Assembly: GCA_031264715.1 (NCBI GenBank)
Contig: JAISDP010000202.1
Location: forward strand, 1 to 17,345
Direction: 5' to 3'
From: Bacteroidales bacterium
GTDB lineage: Bacteria; Bacteroidota; Bacteroidia; Bacteroidales; UBA4181
Length of the DNA stretch: 17,345 bases
The translations under genes were made by a program, and so were the position numbers. Below are positions 1 to 6,725 of the stretch, in pieces. How positions within the stretch are numbered: position 1 is the first letter of the stretch; each line of letters begins with the position of its first letter. Below the pieces are notes generated by a model. That model saw only the letters and a list, made by a program, of their open reading frames with translations, was not told the origin of the DNA and searched no databases.

Positions 1-69
1 AACCTGCTTTTCTTTTCTGTATTTTTGGACATTATCGCCAAAAATTTCCAAGATATTTTTGCTACTCAT
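1..69 (-). CDS. XRE-family helix-turn-helix regulator, N-terminus only (runs off the window)
   Basis: Reading leftward from an ATG at 69-67 gives 23 codons that stay open to the window edge. The peptide contains ILEIFGDNVQKYRKEKQV. This matches the first helix of XRE/Cro-type DNA-binding domains, where a 'FGxNVxKYRKEK' segment comes just before the 'LSQEELA' helix-turn-helix core. The core itself lies outside the window, so the DNA-binding helix is not seen directly. A good Bacteroidota promoter (TTG, 20 bases, TACCTTTG) sits 22-52 bases upstream on the same strand, and TGTCA repeats overlap and precede it, as expected for an autoregulated repressor. The family call rests on 23 residues only, and the target genes are unknown. 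Confidence 0.6.
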   Translation of the reverse strand, partial: MSSKNILEIFGDNVQKYRKEKQV

Positions 70-90
70 AGTATGGCATATTTTAGAGTG

Positions 91-121
91 CAAAGGTATG
101 GCTATCTGTCAATATGTGCAA
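91..121 (-). promoter_or_regulatory. Promoter of the XRE-type regulator
   Basis: On the minus strand TTG (121-119) is followed after 20 bases by TACCTTTG (98-91), a full match to the Bacteroidota -7 box TAnnTTTG with a -33 element at normal spacing. The ATG at 69 lies about 22 bases downstream. A TGTCA box (107-111) lies in the spacer, where a bound repressor would block RNA polymerase. Confidence 0.55.
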
Positions 122-227
122 CACACTATAATTAGCAATCGAAAAAATATGGATTTTAAATATTGTCAAAAATGCCAAATTGTCAGTTTTTGCCGCCAAT
201 GTATTTCTAAAAAATGTCAAAAATACC
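107..227. promoter_or_regulatory. Four TGTCA-type direct repeats, candidate operator
   Basis: TGTCA starts at 107, 164, 181 and 215. The copies are followed by TGCA, TGCC, TGCC and TACC respectively, for example TGTCAAAAATGCC (164-176), TGTCAGTTTTTGCC (181-194) and TGTCAAAAATACC (215-227). The last three are spaced 17 and 34 bases apart. The first lies inside the promoter of the XRE-type gene. Seen: the repeats. Inferred: binding by that regulator. Confidence 0.35.
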
Positions 228-655
228 GCTGCTAATCATTGGCATACTTTGTGCATAGTAAGTAGATCAGGAGTGGAATTTTTCCAAAAGTGGCGTAAAG
301 GTAGTACAAATTATTTGAAAAGCCTGCAACTCTCCTAAAAAAATTCTTGTCTTGGTCAAATTCCACCCTGCCATTTGCCGCAGGAAGATGCAGACGGGAA
401 CTCTCCGAACCGATAGTATTTCGGATACAAAACCAATTTATACTTTGTGAGCATAAGCACAAGCACCTTGTGAGCAACCTCAAGGACTGTCTTTTCCGTA
501 ATAATATATACGCTTATTGGGATGTGCCTGAGTAGTTACAAAATGTTGTTTGTGATGACACCGTTTTAAGCTTACCGCGAAATTATCAATCATGATGCGA
601 ACCTTTCCGCAAAAATTTATTATCTTGCGCTTCAATTCACTTAAAATCATTCCGG
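228..655. other. Gene-free stretch upstream of relA
   Basis: No frame here has recognisable homology; short open frames on both strands look like chance. Visible structure is limited to a 9-base inverted repeat, GTGGAATTT (273-281) and AAATTCCAC (358-366), and a small hairpin, TCCGAA (404-409) with TTCGGA (420-425). A weak promoter-like TATCTTGC is at 621-628. The stretch may contain a decayed gene or a regulatory RNA, but nothing in it proves either. Confidence 0.4.
621..628 (+). promoter_or_regulatory. Weak candidate -7 box for relA
   Basis: TATCTTGC matches TAnnTTTG at all but the last base of the box and lies 27 bases before the relA ATG. No clear TTG element is seen 19-21 bases upstream, so this is only a tentative promoter. 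Confidence 0.3.
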
Positions 656-2860
656 ATGAGGGAAGAGTCGTCCAAAATATTTATAAGTCAGCAAACAGAA
701 CGTAAGTACAGGGCTTTACTGCGTGCAGGAAGAACCGCCCTGCAACCCGACGGGTACAAGGATATCCGCAAAGCATTCCGCATGATCATGCAGGCTGGCG
801 ACGAAAATACTTCCTTATACGGACAATTGGCATTGGATTTCGGCCTCGACCTTGCTTTGAGCGCCGTCGAAGAACTGGGACTTCGCCGTTCGGCTGTACT
901 GGCCTCGATGCTTTACCGGTTTGTTCCGTCGGGAAAAATTAGCACGGATGAAATAAAAAAGACCTTCGGCGACAAAGTGGCTGTGATTACCGGCGAACTG
1001 GCGCGGATATCGGGTATTAACGTGAACGATACCGTACACCAGGCCGAGAATTTCCGCAACATGCTCCTGGCAATGATCACCGACATCAGCGTGATCCTGA
1101 TCAAGCTGGGCGAACGCATGAAACTGATGCGTATCCTCGACCAGTTTCCCGAAAACGAACGGTTCCGGTTTGCCAGCGACACCTTTTACCTGTTTGCTCC
1201 CCTGGCGCATCGCTTGGGCTTGTACAACATCAAGTCGGAAATGGAAGACCTGTCGTTGAGGCAGATACAGCCGGAAGCCTACCGTACCATTACCCGCAAA
1301 CTGGCCGAAACCACTGCCAAACGCAACAGGTTCATCCGCGAATTTATCCAGCCCGTCAATGATGAGTTGACCCGGCAAGGACTCGACTTCTCCATCAAAG
1401 CAAGACTCAAATCCGTTTATTCCATCTACAACAAGATGGTGAAGCAGCGGGTAGATTTCGAGGAAGTATACGATCTGTTCGCCATACGGATCATTCTTAA
1501 CTCGCCGCCGGAAAAGGAAAAATCCGATTGCTGGCATGTCTACTCGGTAGTTACCGATTTTTACCAGCCTAACCCTCTTAGGATGCGCGACTGGATTTCG
1601 GTACCCAAAAGCAACGGTTACGAATCGCTGCACACCACGGTGATCGGCCCCGAAGGGCGTTGGGTGGAAGTACAGATACGCACCATTCGTATGGACGAAG
1701 TGGCCGAGAAAGGTTTGGCAGCCCACTGGAAATACAAGGGCGGTCAGGCCGACGAAAATATGGTGCAACTGTTGACGCAGATACGCGAAAGCCTCGAATC
1801 GCCCGATGCCGAATCGTTCGAGCGGCTGGACAACATGAAGCTGAACCTCTATTCGAAGGAAATCTTCGTGTTCACCCCAAAGGGCGACTTGCGCAAGTTG
1901 CCTGTCGGCTCTACGGTACTTGACTTCGCTTTTGACATCCATTCGGGCCTGGGCGCTACTTGCGTGGGCGCGAAAATCAACGGGAAAAATGTATCCATAC
2001 GCCATGCCCTCCAGAATGGCGACAAGGTAGAAATCAATACCTTCAAGAACCAGAGACCGAATGCCGACTGGCTGTCGTTTGTCGTGACCTCGAAAGCGCG
2101 CAACCGCATCAAGACATTGCTGAAGGACGAGGAACGCAAAATTTCGGAACAGGGGCGCGAAATCCTGACGCGCCGGTTCAAAAACTGGAAGATGGTACTG
2201 GATGATCATGTGTTGAAGATCATTCAAAAAATGTATCGGGTGAAAACCTATACCGAGGTGTATGCCTTGGCTGTGGACGACAGGATCGACTATGCCGCCC
2301 TCAAGGAACTAATCCTGGAAAAAGAGGAAAAGCCGAAGACGCCCGAAAGAATCGACGAACAGGCCGTCGTGAAGCTGGCACGTCCGAAACAGGGGAAGGA
2401 CGGGAAGGATTTTGTGGTGATCGACGGTAAGGCGGGCGAATGGGACTACAAGCTGGCCAAATGCTGCAACCCGGTGTACGGCGACCGCATCTTTGCATTT
2501 GTTACCATCAACGAAGGCGTCAAAATACATCGTGAAAACTGCCCTAATGCCCGGCAAATGGCCGAAAAATTCGGATACCGCATCCTCGATGCCCGCTGGC
2601 CGGCAACCGAACAGGAATCGCTCTACCAGGCCGACCTTTGGATAACAGGCTACGACGAAATAGGGATAGTGAACCGCCTCACGGATGTTATTTCCAAAGA
2701 AATGAATACGCAAATACGTTCCATTTCCATCAATACCGACAAGGGTATCTTCGAAGGAACCATTTCCATCCTGGTAAAGGATACCGGCTCACTGGACGTG
2801 CTGATCAACAGGGTGAAAAAGGTTAAAGGGGTTCTCAACGCTACCCGTACCGCCATTTAA
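656..2860 (+). CDS. relA: RelA/SpoT-family (p)ppGpp synthase with degenerate hydrolase domain
   Basis: Long RSH-type stringent-response enzyme of 734 residues, the normal length. It makes (p)ppGpp from ATP and GTP or GDP when starved ribosomes signal. Domains in order: HD-type region (about 30-185), synthase (about 247-365), TGS (about 402-462), helical region, cysteine motif KCCNP (602-606) with HRENC to 629, and C-terminal ACT (about 660-734). The synthase looks complete: YSIYNK (255-260), YDLFAIRI (272-279), VPKSNGYESLHTTV (316-329), VEVQIRT (337-343) and AEKGLAAHW (350-358). In the HD region the catalytic His-Asp pair is replaced (SMLYRFV, 84-90, where hydrolases have LLHDVVED), and LGER (151-154) replaces LADR. 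It is therefore probably synthase-only; a separate bifunctional Rel/SpoT elsewhere would be needed to degrade (p)ppGpp. The ATG at 656 is the first in frame and gives a normal N-terminus. Confidence 0.95.
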   Translation: MREESSKIFISQQTERKYRALLRAGRTALQPDGYKDIRKAFRMIMQAGDENTSLYGQLALDFGLDLALSAVEELGLRRSAVLASMLYRFVPSGKISTDEIKKTFGDKVAVITGELARISGINVNDTVHQAENFRNMLLAMITDISVILIKLGERMKLMRILDQFPENERFRFASDTFYLFAPLAHRLGLYNIKSEMEDLSLRQIQPEAYRTITRKLAETTAKRNRFIREFIQPVNDELTRQGLDFSIKARLKSVYSIYNKMVKQRVDFEEVYDLFAIRIILNSPPEKEKSDCWHVYSVVTDFYQPNPLRMRDWISVPKSNGYESLHTTVIGPEGRWVEVQIRTIRMDEVAEKGLAAHWKYKGGQADENMVQLLTQIRESLESPDAESFERLDNMKLNLYSKEIFVFTPKGDLRKLPVGSTVLDFAFDIHSGLGATCVGAKINGKNVSIRHALQNGDKVEINTFKNQRPNADWLSFVVTSKARNRIKTLLKDEERKISEQGREILTRRFKNWKMVLDDHVLKIIQKMYRVKTYTEVYALAVDDRIDYAALKELILEKEEKPKTPERIDEQAVVKLARPKQGKDGKDFVVIDGKAGEWDYKLAKCCNPVYGDRIFAFVTINEGVKIHRENCPNARQMAEKFGYRILDARWPATEQESLYQADLWITGYDEIGIVNRLTDVISKEMNTQIRSISINTDKGIFEGTISILVKDTGSLDVLINRVKKVKGVLNATRTAI

Positions 2861-2975
2861 CAAGGTGTTTGAAATATTGGCTTCATGGCTACTTTACGGA
2901 ATCGCCGGAATTTTCAAGCGCCTCAAAAAAAATAACCCTTTTACTCTCTTTTACCGGATATTTCATCGTTTTTTG

Positions 2976-2983
2976 TAATTTTG
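2976..2983 (+). promoter_or_regulatory. -7 promoter box upstream of the DUF2851-birA pair
   Basis: TAATTTTG is an exact TAnnTTTG match located 29 bases before the ATG at 3013. The -33 element is not clear. The 152-base gap after relA supports an independent promoter. Confidence 0.45.
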
Positions 2984-3012
2984 AACCTTGATTCCTGTCA
3001 AAACAAAAATCG

Positions 3013-4281
3013 ATGACCGAAGATTTTCTGCAATATATATGGCAACACAGCCTGTACCTGCCCGATGGTAACCTGACCACGGAAGGAGAAACTGTGGAAC
3101 CTCTCCAACCGGGTCAAGCGAATATACATGCCGGGCCCGATTTCACGGATACCCGTGTCCGCATTGGTGATACAGTGTGGGCAGGTTGTGTGGAAATACA
3201 TTTGCGGTCGTCTGACTGGGAACGGCATGGCCACCATACCGATCCGGCTTACAACAATGTGGTGCTGCACGTGGTGTATCAACACGACGCCGATACATAC
3301 AACGCCCGCCGGCAGAAGATCCCGGTAATGGAACTGCATTTCGATCCGCGTTATTATGACAACTACACCCGTTTGGCCGATAGTAAAACGCGTATTGCGT
3401 GTCATGACAGACTGGACAAAGTGGACACATTCGGCTTAACATCGTGGCTGGAACGCCTGGCTATCGAACGCCTTGAACAAAAGGCGGGGGCTATCATGCA
3501 AACATACGCTGCTACGGACAGCAACTGGGAAGAAACGCTGTATCAACGGCTGGCCCGTAATTTCGGGTTTGGCCTCAATGCTTTGCCTTTCGAATCGCTC
3601 GCCAGGTCGCTGCCTCTAAATATTCTGTTGAAGCGCCGGGACAACCGGCAACAGGTAGAAGCCCTGTTATTCGGGCAAGCCGGCATGTTGGCCGATGAAA
3701 ACATAACCGATGCTTATTACGCAGAATTGCGTAAAGAATACCTGTACCTGCAAAAAAAGTACAGTCTGGAGCCGGTGAATCGTTTCCTGTGGAAATTCCT
3801 GCGGCTGCGCCCGATCAACTTCCCCACGCTACGTATTGCCCAGTTCGCGGCGCTGATCTACCGTAATGATCACCTCTTTTCACAAATTATCGAGGCGGAA
3901 TCCACTGATACATTCGAAAAACTTTTTGATCTGCAGGCTTCCGCATATTGGGATACCCATTACGTATTCGGCAAGGATTCGCTCAAACGGAACAAATCAT
4001 TCGGAAAAACGGCCATCCGCACCATTCTGATCAACACCATCGTGCCGTTTCTTTTTGTATACGGCAAAGCGCGTGGCAAGGATGAATTCTGCGCGCGTGC
4101 CGTCAATCTCCTCGAAAGTCTTCCGTCCGAAAAGAACTCCATTCTCACCCAATGGGAAAAATTGGGCATACACAACCCCGATGCATTCACGTCGCAAGCG
4201 CTGCTGCAACTCGCCAATGAGTATTGCCGGCCTAAGCGGTGCCTGTCCTGTGCCATCGGGAATAGAATCATCAGGAATTGA
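3013..4281 (+). CDS. DUF2851 family protein, function unknown
   Basis: The 422-residue protein carries the conserved signature of DUF2851: PGQANIHAGPDF (33-44), VWAGCVEIHLRSSDW (55-69), a histidine-rich H72-x-H74-H75, and AYNNVVLHVV (79-88). The family is widespread in Bacteroidota and has no established function that I know of. The order Asp43 then Glu61-Ile-His63 at the ends of short strands recalls a PD-(D/E)XK nuclease-like core with His replacing Lys; this is my inference. The extreme C-terminus has Cys405, Cys410 and Cys413 in EYCRPKRCLSCAIG, a possible metal or iron-sulphur ligand set. Its TGA stop lies three bases before the ATG of birA, so the two genes are almost certainly cotranscribed and may be translationally coupled. 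No signal peptide or membrane segment is apparent, so a cytoplasmic location is likely. Confidence 0.9.
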   Translation: MTEDFLQYIWQHSLYLPDGNLTTEGETVEPLQPGQANIHAGPDFTDTRVRIGDTVWAGCVEIHLRSSDWERHGHHTDPAYNNVVLHVVYQHDADTYNARRQKIPVMELHFDPRYYDNYTRLADSKTRIACHDRLDKVDTFGLTSWLERLAIERLEQKAGAIMQTYAATDSNWEETLYQRLARNFGFGLNALPFESLARSLPLNILLKRRDNRQQVEALLFGQAGMLADENITDAYYAELRKEYLYLQKKYSLEPVNRFLWKFLRLRPINFPTLRIAQFAALIYRNDHLFSQIIEAESTDTFEKLFDLQASAYWDTHYVFGKDSLKRNKSFGKTAIRTILINTIVPFLFVYGKARGKDEFCARAVNLLESLPSEKNSILTQWEKLGIHNPDAFTSQALLQLANEYCRPKRCLSCAIGNRIIRN

Positions 4282-4283
4282 AT

Positions 4284-5021
4284 ATGAATTATCAGGATCT
4301 CCCGGTCATCCGTCTCAAACAAACCACCTCCACCAACTGGCATTTGCTGCAGTTATCGAATGTGGAAAATCTGGCAGAAGGCACGGTTGTCGTGGCAGAC
4401 AGCCAGACACAGGGACGCGGACAAGGCGATAGTTCATGGGAAAGCAAACCCGGCGCTAACCTCACATTTTCCATCATCCTGTATCCGAAGCCTGTCAAAG
4501 CTTCACGGCAATTCATCCTGTCGAAAGCCATATCATTGGCTGTATACGATTTCGTATCACAATTTGTACCCGGCGCTTCCGTTAAATGGCCGAACGACGT
4601 GTATGTGGACGATAAGAAAATCACGGGCATGTTGATCGAAAATTTTATTGAAGGCGCTCATATCACCAAAACTATTGCGGGCATTGGAGTGAACATTAAC
4701 CAGGAACGTTTTGTGAGTGACGCACCCAACCCGGTTTCGTTGCGACAACTGACCGGTAAAACCTACCGGCTGGAAGACTGCCTGCAAAACCTGCATATAC
4801 GCATTACAAACCGCTACCGGATGATCACCGAAAACACCGGTCAACTCAACTCCGACTACCTGCATCACCTTTACCGCTTCGGCCAATTGAGCAGGTACAG
4901 CGCCAATGGCCTCCCTTTCGAGGCAACCATTACAGGTGTCAACCATTATGGAATGCTCGAAATGACAAGCATTGACGGCGAGCGTAATGTTTTTGGATTC
5001 AAGGAAGTAGTGTTCGAATAG
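4284..5021 (+). CDS. birA: Biotin--[acetyl-CoA-carboxylase] ligase (BirA, catalytic type)
   Basis: The enzyme activates biotin with ATP to biotinyl-5'-AMP and transfers biotin to a lysine on biotin carboxyl carrier proteins. The 245-residue sequence holds TTSTNWH (14-20), the nucleotide-binding GRGQGDSSWES (44-54), KWPNDVYVDDKKITGMLIE (101-119) with the expected lysines, and IAGIGVNINQ (131-140). A short C-terminal BPL_C-like domain ends in VFGFKEVVFE. There is no N-terminal helix-turn-helix, so this is the monofunctional type that does not repress a biotin operon. A TTG at 4278 is in frame and overlaps the stop of the upstream gene, but the ATG at 4284 gives the usual family N-terminus, so I chose the ATG. 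It forms a tight pair with the DUF2851 gene. Confidence 0.95.
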   Translation: MNYQDLPVIRLKQTTSTNWHLLQLSNVENLAEGTVVVADSQTQGRGQGDSSWESKPGANLTFSIILYPKPVKASRQFILSKAISLAVYDFVSQFVPGASVKWPNDVYVDDKKITGMLIENFIEGAHITKTIAGIGVNINQERFVSDAPNPVSLRQLTGKTYRLEDCLQNLHIRITNRYRMITENTGQLNSDYLHHLYRFGQLSRYSANGLPFEATITGVNHYGMLEMTSIDGERNVFGFKEVVFE

Positions 5022-5113
5022 AGCGGCTGACTGCCATTTTTACCGTATCAACAAAATTTGGTATGATTTTAGTTATAATTAATGACGTATGTCGTATTTA
5101 ATAAAAATGTAGT

Positions 5114-5121
5114 TATCTTTG
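5114..5121 (+). promoter_or_regulatory. -7 promoter box of the 251-residue unknown gene
   Basis: TATCTTTG is an exact TAnnTTTG match, 37 bases before the ATG at 5159. No convincing TTG element is present at the normal distance upstream. Confidence 0.4.
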
Positions 5122-5158
5122 ACGCCCCTTTCGGGATATTTATATAAAGCTGATCCAT

Positions 5159-5914
5159 ATGGAAAACGAAAATGTATATAAAAAAATACAAGAGTTCTTT
5201 GGTGGGCTGAATGATAACTTCAGTCTCATGGAGGATCCTGTGGATGTGGCTGTACAGATGAAGTATTTCGAAACATCAGGCAAAGCAAGGGGAACGGTTA
5301 AGGAGGAGGATATGCTGACACGAAAAGACGAATTATTCGACTCCGAGGTATCTGTTGAAGACAAGAAAACATTGATGGTACAGATGGCCGGGATACCGAA
5401 CCCCGAAATATACCGCGCACTGGAAAGCTATGCCAAAAATCCCGATATTGATCTGAAAGATTGGTCGAAGCTGGCATTGCAGGAAAACAGGCTCCTGCTC
5501 GAAAGTCATTTGTTGGATAGCCGGCAGGTGTTCATTTCTACCGGTTTAGGCGGAAAGGGACACAAACTGAGATATTTTGTGGTGCTGATCAACAAGAATG
5601 GCGACGATTTGAAACCATTCCAGCAAAAAGTAGTGCAGGACGAAATGGAATATGCCCTGCAAAAGTACGACAGCGAACTGGAAAAACTCAATTTCATGCA
5701 CCAGTACACCACCATGCGTGTGGTAGTGCCCATCAGTTCGGATTTGACGAAATTGTTCCGCGAAGGAATCGGCGAATGTAACCAGTTTGGCGATTTTCTT
5801 TCGCCCGACTTCATTGTCACCAACATGAAGGAACTGAACGAGGAGGAAATAAAGGAGGCGCTTTCGTCAAACAAGGATGCTATTACCGACGACGATTTTC
5901 CGTCCATCGATTGA
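5159..5914 (+). CDS. Conserved-looking hypothetical protein next to the rpsF operon
   Basis: I do not recognise a named family. The 251-residue protein is acidic and cytoplasmic in appearance, with no signal peptide or membrane segment. Residues about 66-118 are short amphipathic helices (DKKTLMVQMAGIPNPEIYRALESY and following) that look like a HEAT-type helical pair. A glycine-rich STGLGGKGHKLRY (127-139) is followed by a beta-like FVVLINKNG (140-148), then a charged helix (about 150-180), a second hydrophobic strand MRVVVPIS (186-193), and an acidic tail (226-251, with EEE and DDD runs). A promoter box lies upstream and the rpsF promoter lies downstream, so it is probably its own transcript. 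Codon use resembles the neighbouring housekeeping genes, which argues against recent acquisition. The start ATG is the first in frame and follows the -7 box sensibly. Confidence 0.8.
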   Translation: MENENVYKKIQEFFGGLNDNFSLMEDPVDVAVQMKYFETSGKARGTVKEEDMLTRKDELFDSEVSVEDKKTLMVQMAGIPNPEIYRALESYAKNPDIDLKDWSKLALQENRLLLESHLLDSRQVFISTGLGGKGHKLRYFVVLINKNGDDLKPFQQKVVQDEMEYALQKYDSELEKLNFMHQYTTMRVVVPISSDLTKLFREGIGECNQFGDFLSPDFIVTNMKELNEEEIKEALSSNKDAITDDDFPSID

Positions 5915-5938
5915 CCTCATTGAACAGATGGTACCTTT

Positions 5939-5957
5939 TGCCCATCCTTATCGGGCA
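5939..5957 (+). terminator. Weak hairpin after the unknown gene
   Basis: TGCCC (5939-5943) can pair with GGGCA (5953-5957) around a 9-base loop, 25 bases after the stop codon. A short T run (5964-5968) follows at some distance. The stem is short, so termination is only possible, not shown. Confidence 0.3.
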
Positions 5958-5990
5958 GTAGTGATTTTTAATCATTAATTGCAACTAAAT

Positions 5991-6021
5991 TTTGTGAAAA
6001 TGAAAAAGAAAACTATTTTTG
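5991..6021 (+). promoter_or_regulatory. Promoter of the rpsF-rpsR-rplI operon
   Basis: TTTG (5991-5994), a 19-base spacer and TATTTTTG (6014-6021) give a complete match to the Bacteroidota vegetative promoter. The rpsF ATG lies 53 bases after the box, leaving an AT-rich leader. Confidence 0.65.
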
Positions 6022-6031
6022 TGACGCCAAA

Positions 6032-6070
6032 AAAAACAAGTTTTTTGTATTAAATTATTTATTAATAATT
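6032..6070 (+). promoter_or_regulatory. AT-only hairpins in the rpsF leader
   Basis: The leader can form CAAAAAA/TTTTTTG, and next to it AATTATT (6053-6059) pairs perfectly with AATAATT (6064-6070) around TATT. The second hairpin ends 4 bases before the rpsF ATG and could limit ribosome access. The stems are entirely A-T and would be weak. No canonical S6:S18-binding leader motif was recognised. Confidence 0.25.
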
Positions 6071-6074
6071 GTTT

Positions 6075-6437
6075 ATGTTAAATCATTACGAGACCGTTTT
6101 CATCGCAACTCCCGTTTTGTCTGACGCCCAGATGAAGGAAACGGTTCAAAAATTCAAGGACCTCATCACGGGCGAAGGAGGCGAAATCGTGTATGAAGAG
6201 GACTGGGGCCTGCGCAAGCTGGCTTATCCCATCCAGAAAAAGAGCACCGGGTTTTATTACCTCGTCGAATTTATGGCGGACGGGGCTTTCATCAACAAGT
6301 TCGAAACCGAATACCGCCGCGACGAACGCGTGCTCCGTTTCCTGACATTCGCCATGGACAAACACGCCATCGAATACAGCGAAAAGAGGAGAAGTAAGAA
6401 AAAAGAACAAACAACAGAAAAAGTAAAGGAGGAATAA
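6075..6437 (+). CDS. rpsF: 30S ribosomal protein bS6
   Basis: bS6 binds bS18 on the platform of the small ribosomal subunit. The 120-residue protein opens with NHYETVFIATPVLSDAQMKE, the classic bS6 start, then has GGEIVYEEDWGLRKLAYPI, KKSTGFYYLVEF and a terminal FETEYRRDERVLRFLT. It ends in a lysine- and glutamate-rich tail (KKKEQTTEKVKEE), as in related phyla. A TTG at 6069 is in frame, but it lies inside the leader hairpin, and the ATG at 6075 gives the expected MLNHYE start. It is the first gene of the rpsF-rpsR-rplI operon, with its stop codon 3 bases before rpsR. Confidence 0.97.
   Translation: MLNHYETVFIATPVLSDAQMKETVQKFKDLITGEGGEIVYEEDWGLRKLAYPIQKKSTGFYYLVEFMADGAFINKFETEYRRDERVLRFLTFAMDKHAIEYSEKRRSKKKEQTTEKVKEE
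6425..6432 (+). promoter_or_regulatory. Strong Shine-Dalgarno site of rpsR
   Basis: AAAGGAGG lies inside the last codons of rpsF, with 8 bases between its last G and the rpsR ATG. Strong sites like this are absent before the non-ribosomal genes of the window. Confidence 0.75.
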
Positions 6438-6440
6438 ATC

Positions 6441-6710
6441 ATGGCACAAAATTCATCGGAAATAAGATATTTAACCCCGGTAGCAGTTGACGTACAACGG
6501 AAAAAATATTGCCGTTTCAAAAAAATGGGGATCAAATACATTGATTATAAAGACCCTGATTTTTTGAAAAAATTCCTGAACGAGCAAGGTAAGATTTTAC
6601 CGCGCAGGCTCACAGGGACGTCGTTGAAGTATCAAAGGAAAGTGGCTACAGCTATCAAGCGTGCGCGCCACCTGGCGCTGTTGCCGTATGTTACCGATTT
6701 GATGAAATAA
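6441..6710 (+). CDS. rpsR: 30S ribosomal protein bS18
   Basis: bS18 pairs with bS6 on the 30S platform next to the 3' end of 16S rRNA. The 89-residue sequence carries the family core: KKYCRFKKMGIKYIDYKD, LLKKFL-like DFLKKFLNEQGKILPRR, and LTGTSLKYQRKVATAIKRARHLALLPY. Length and order are typical. It is the middle gene of the operon, 3 bases after rpsF and 15 bases before rplI. In Bacteroidota bS18, bS6 and bS21 form the pocket that hides the anti-Shine-Dalgarno tail, which makes the strong Shine-Dalgarno site on this gene notable. Confidence 0.98.
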   Translation: MAQNSSEIRYLTPVAVDVQRKKYCRFKKMGIKYIDYKDPDFLKKFLNEQGKILPRRLTGTSLKYQRKVATAIKRARHLALLPYVTDLMK

Positions 6711-6717
6711 AAGGAGG
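6709..6717 (+). promoter_or_regulatory. Strong Shine-Dalgarno site of rplI
   Basis: AAAAGGAGG begins within the rpsR stop codon and leaves 8 bases before the rplI ATG, the same spacing as for rpsR. Confidence 0.75.
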
Positions 6718-6725
6718 CTGAAAAA

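Noticed and set aside
273..366. GTGGAATTT/AAATTCCAC inverted repeat as ends of a small mobile element
   Set aside because: Only 9 bases with no target-site duplication or coding content between; chance is a sufficient explanation.
232..535. Two short overlapping open frames (83 codons minus, 62 codons plus) upstream of relA
   Set aside because: No homology, domain, promoter or sensible start was recognised for either. They are mutual antisense frames in noncoding DNA.
815..2227. Long minus-strand open frame opposite relA (470 codons)
   Set aside because: It is antisense to a fully conserved RelA sequence, and its product has no recognisable domain. It arises from codon bias of the real gene.
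5022..5040. Possible terminator after birA (GGC TGACT GCC then T run)
   Set aside because: The stem has only three base pairs, too weak to call.
5299..5316. AAGGAGGAGG followed by ATG inside the 251-residue gene
   Set aside because: It looks like a strong internal ribosome site, but it simply encodes Lys-Glu-Glu-Asp-Met in a well-formed protein. No shorter product is supported.
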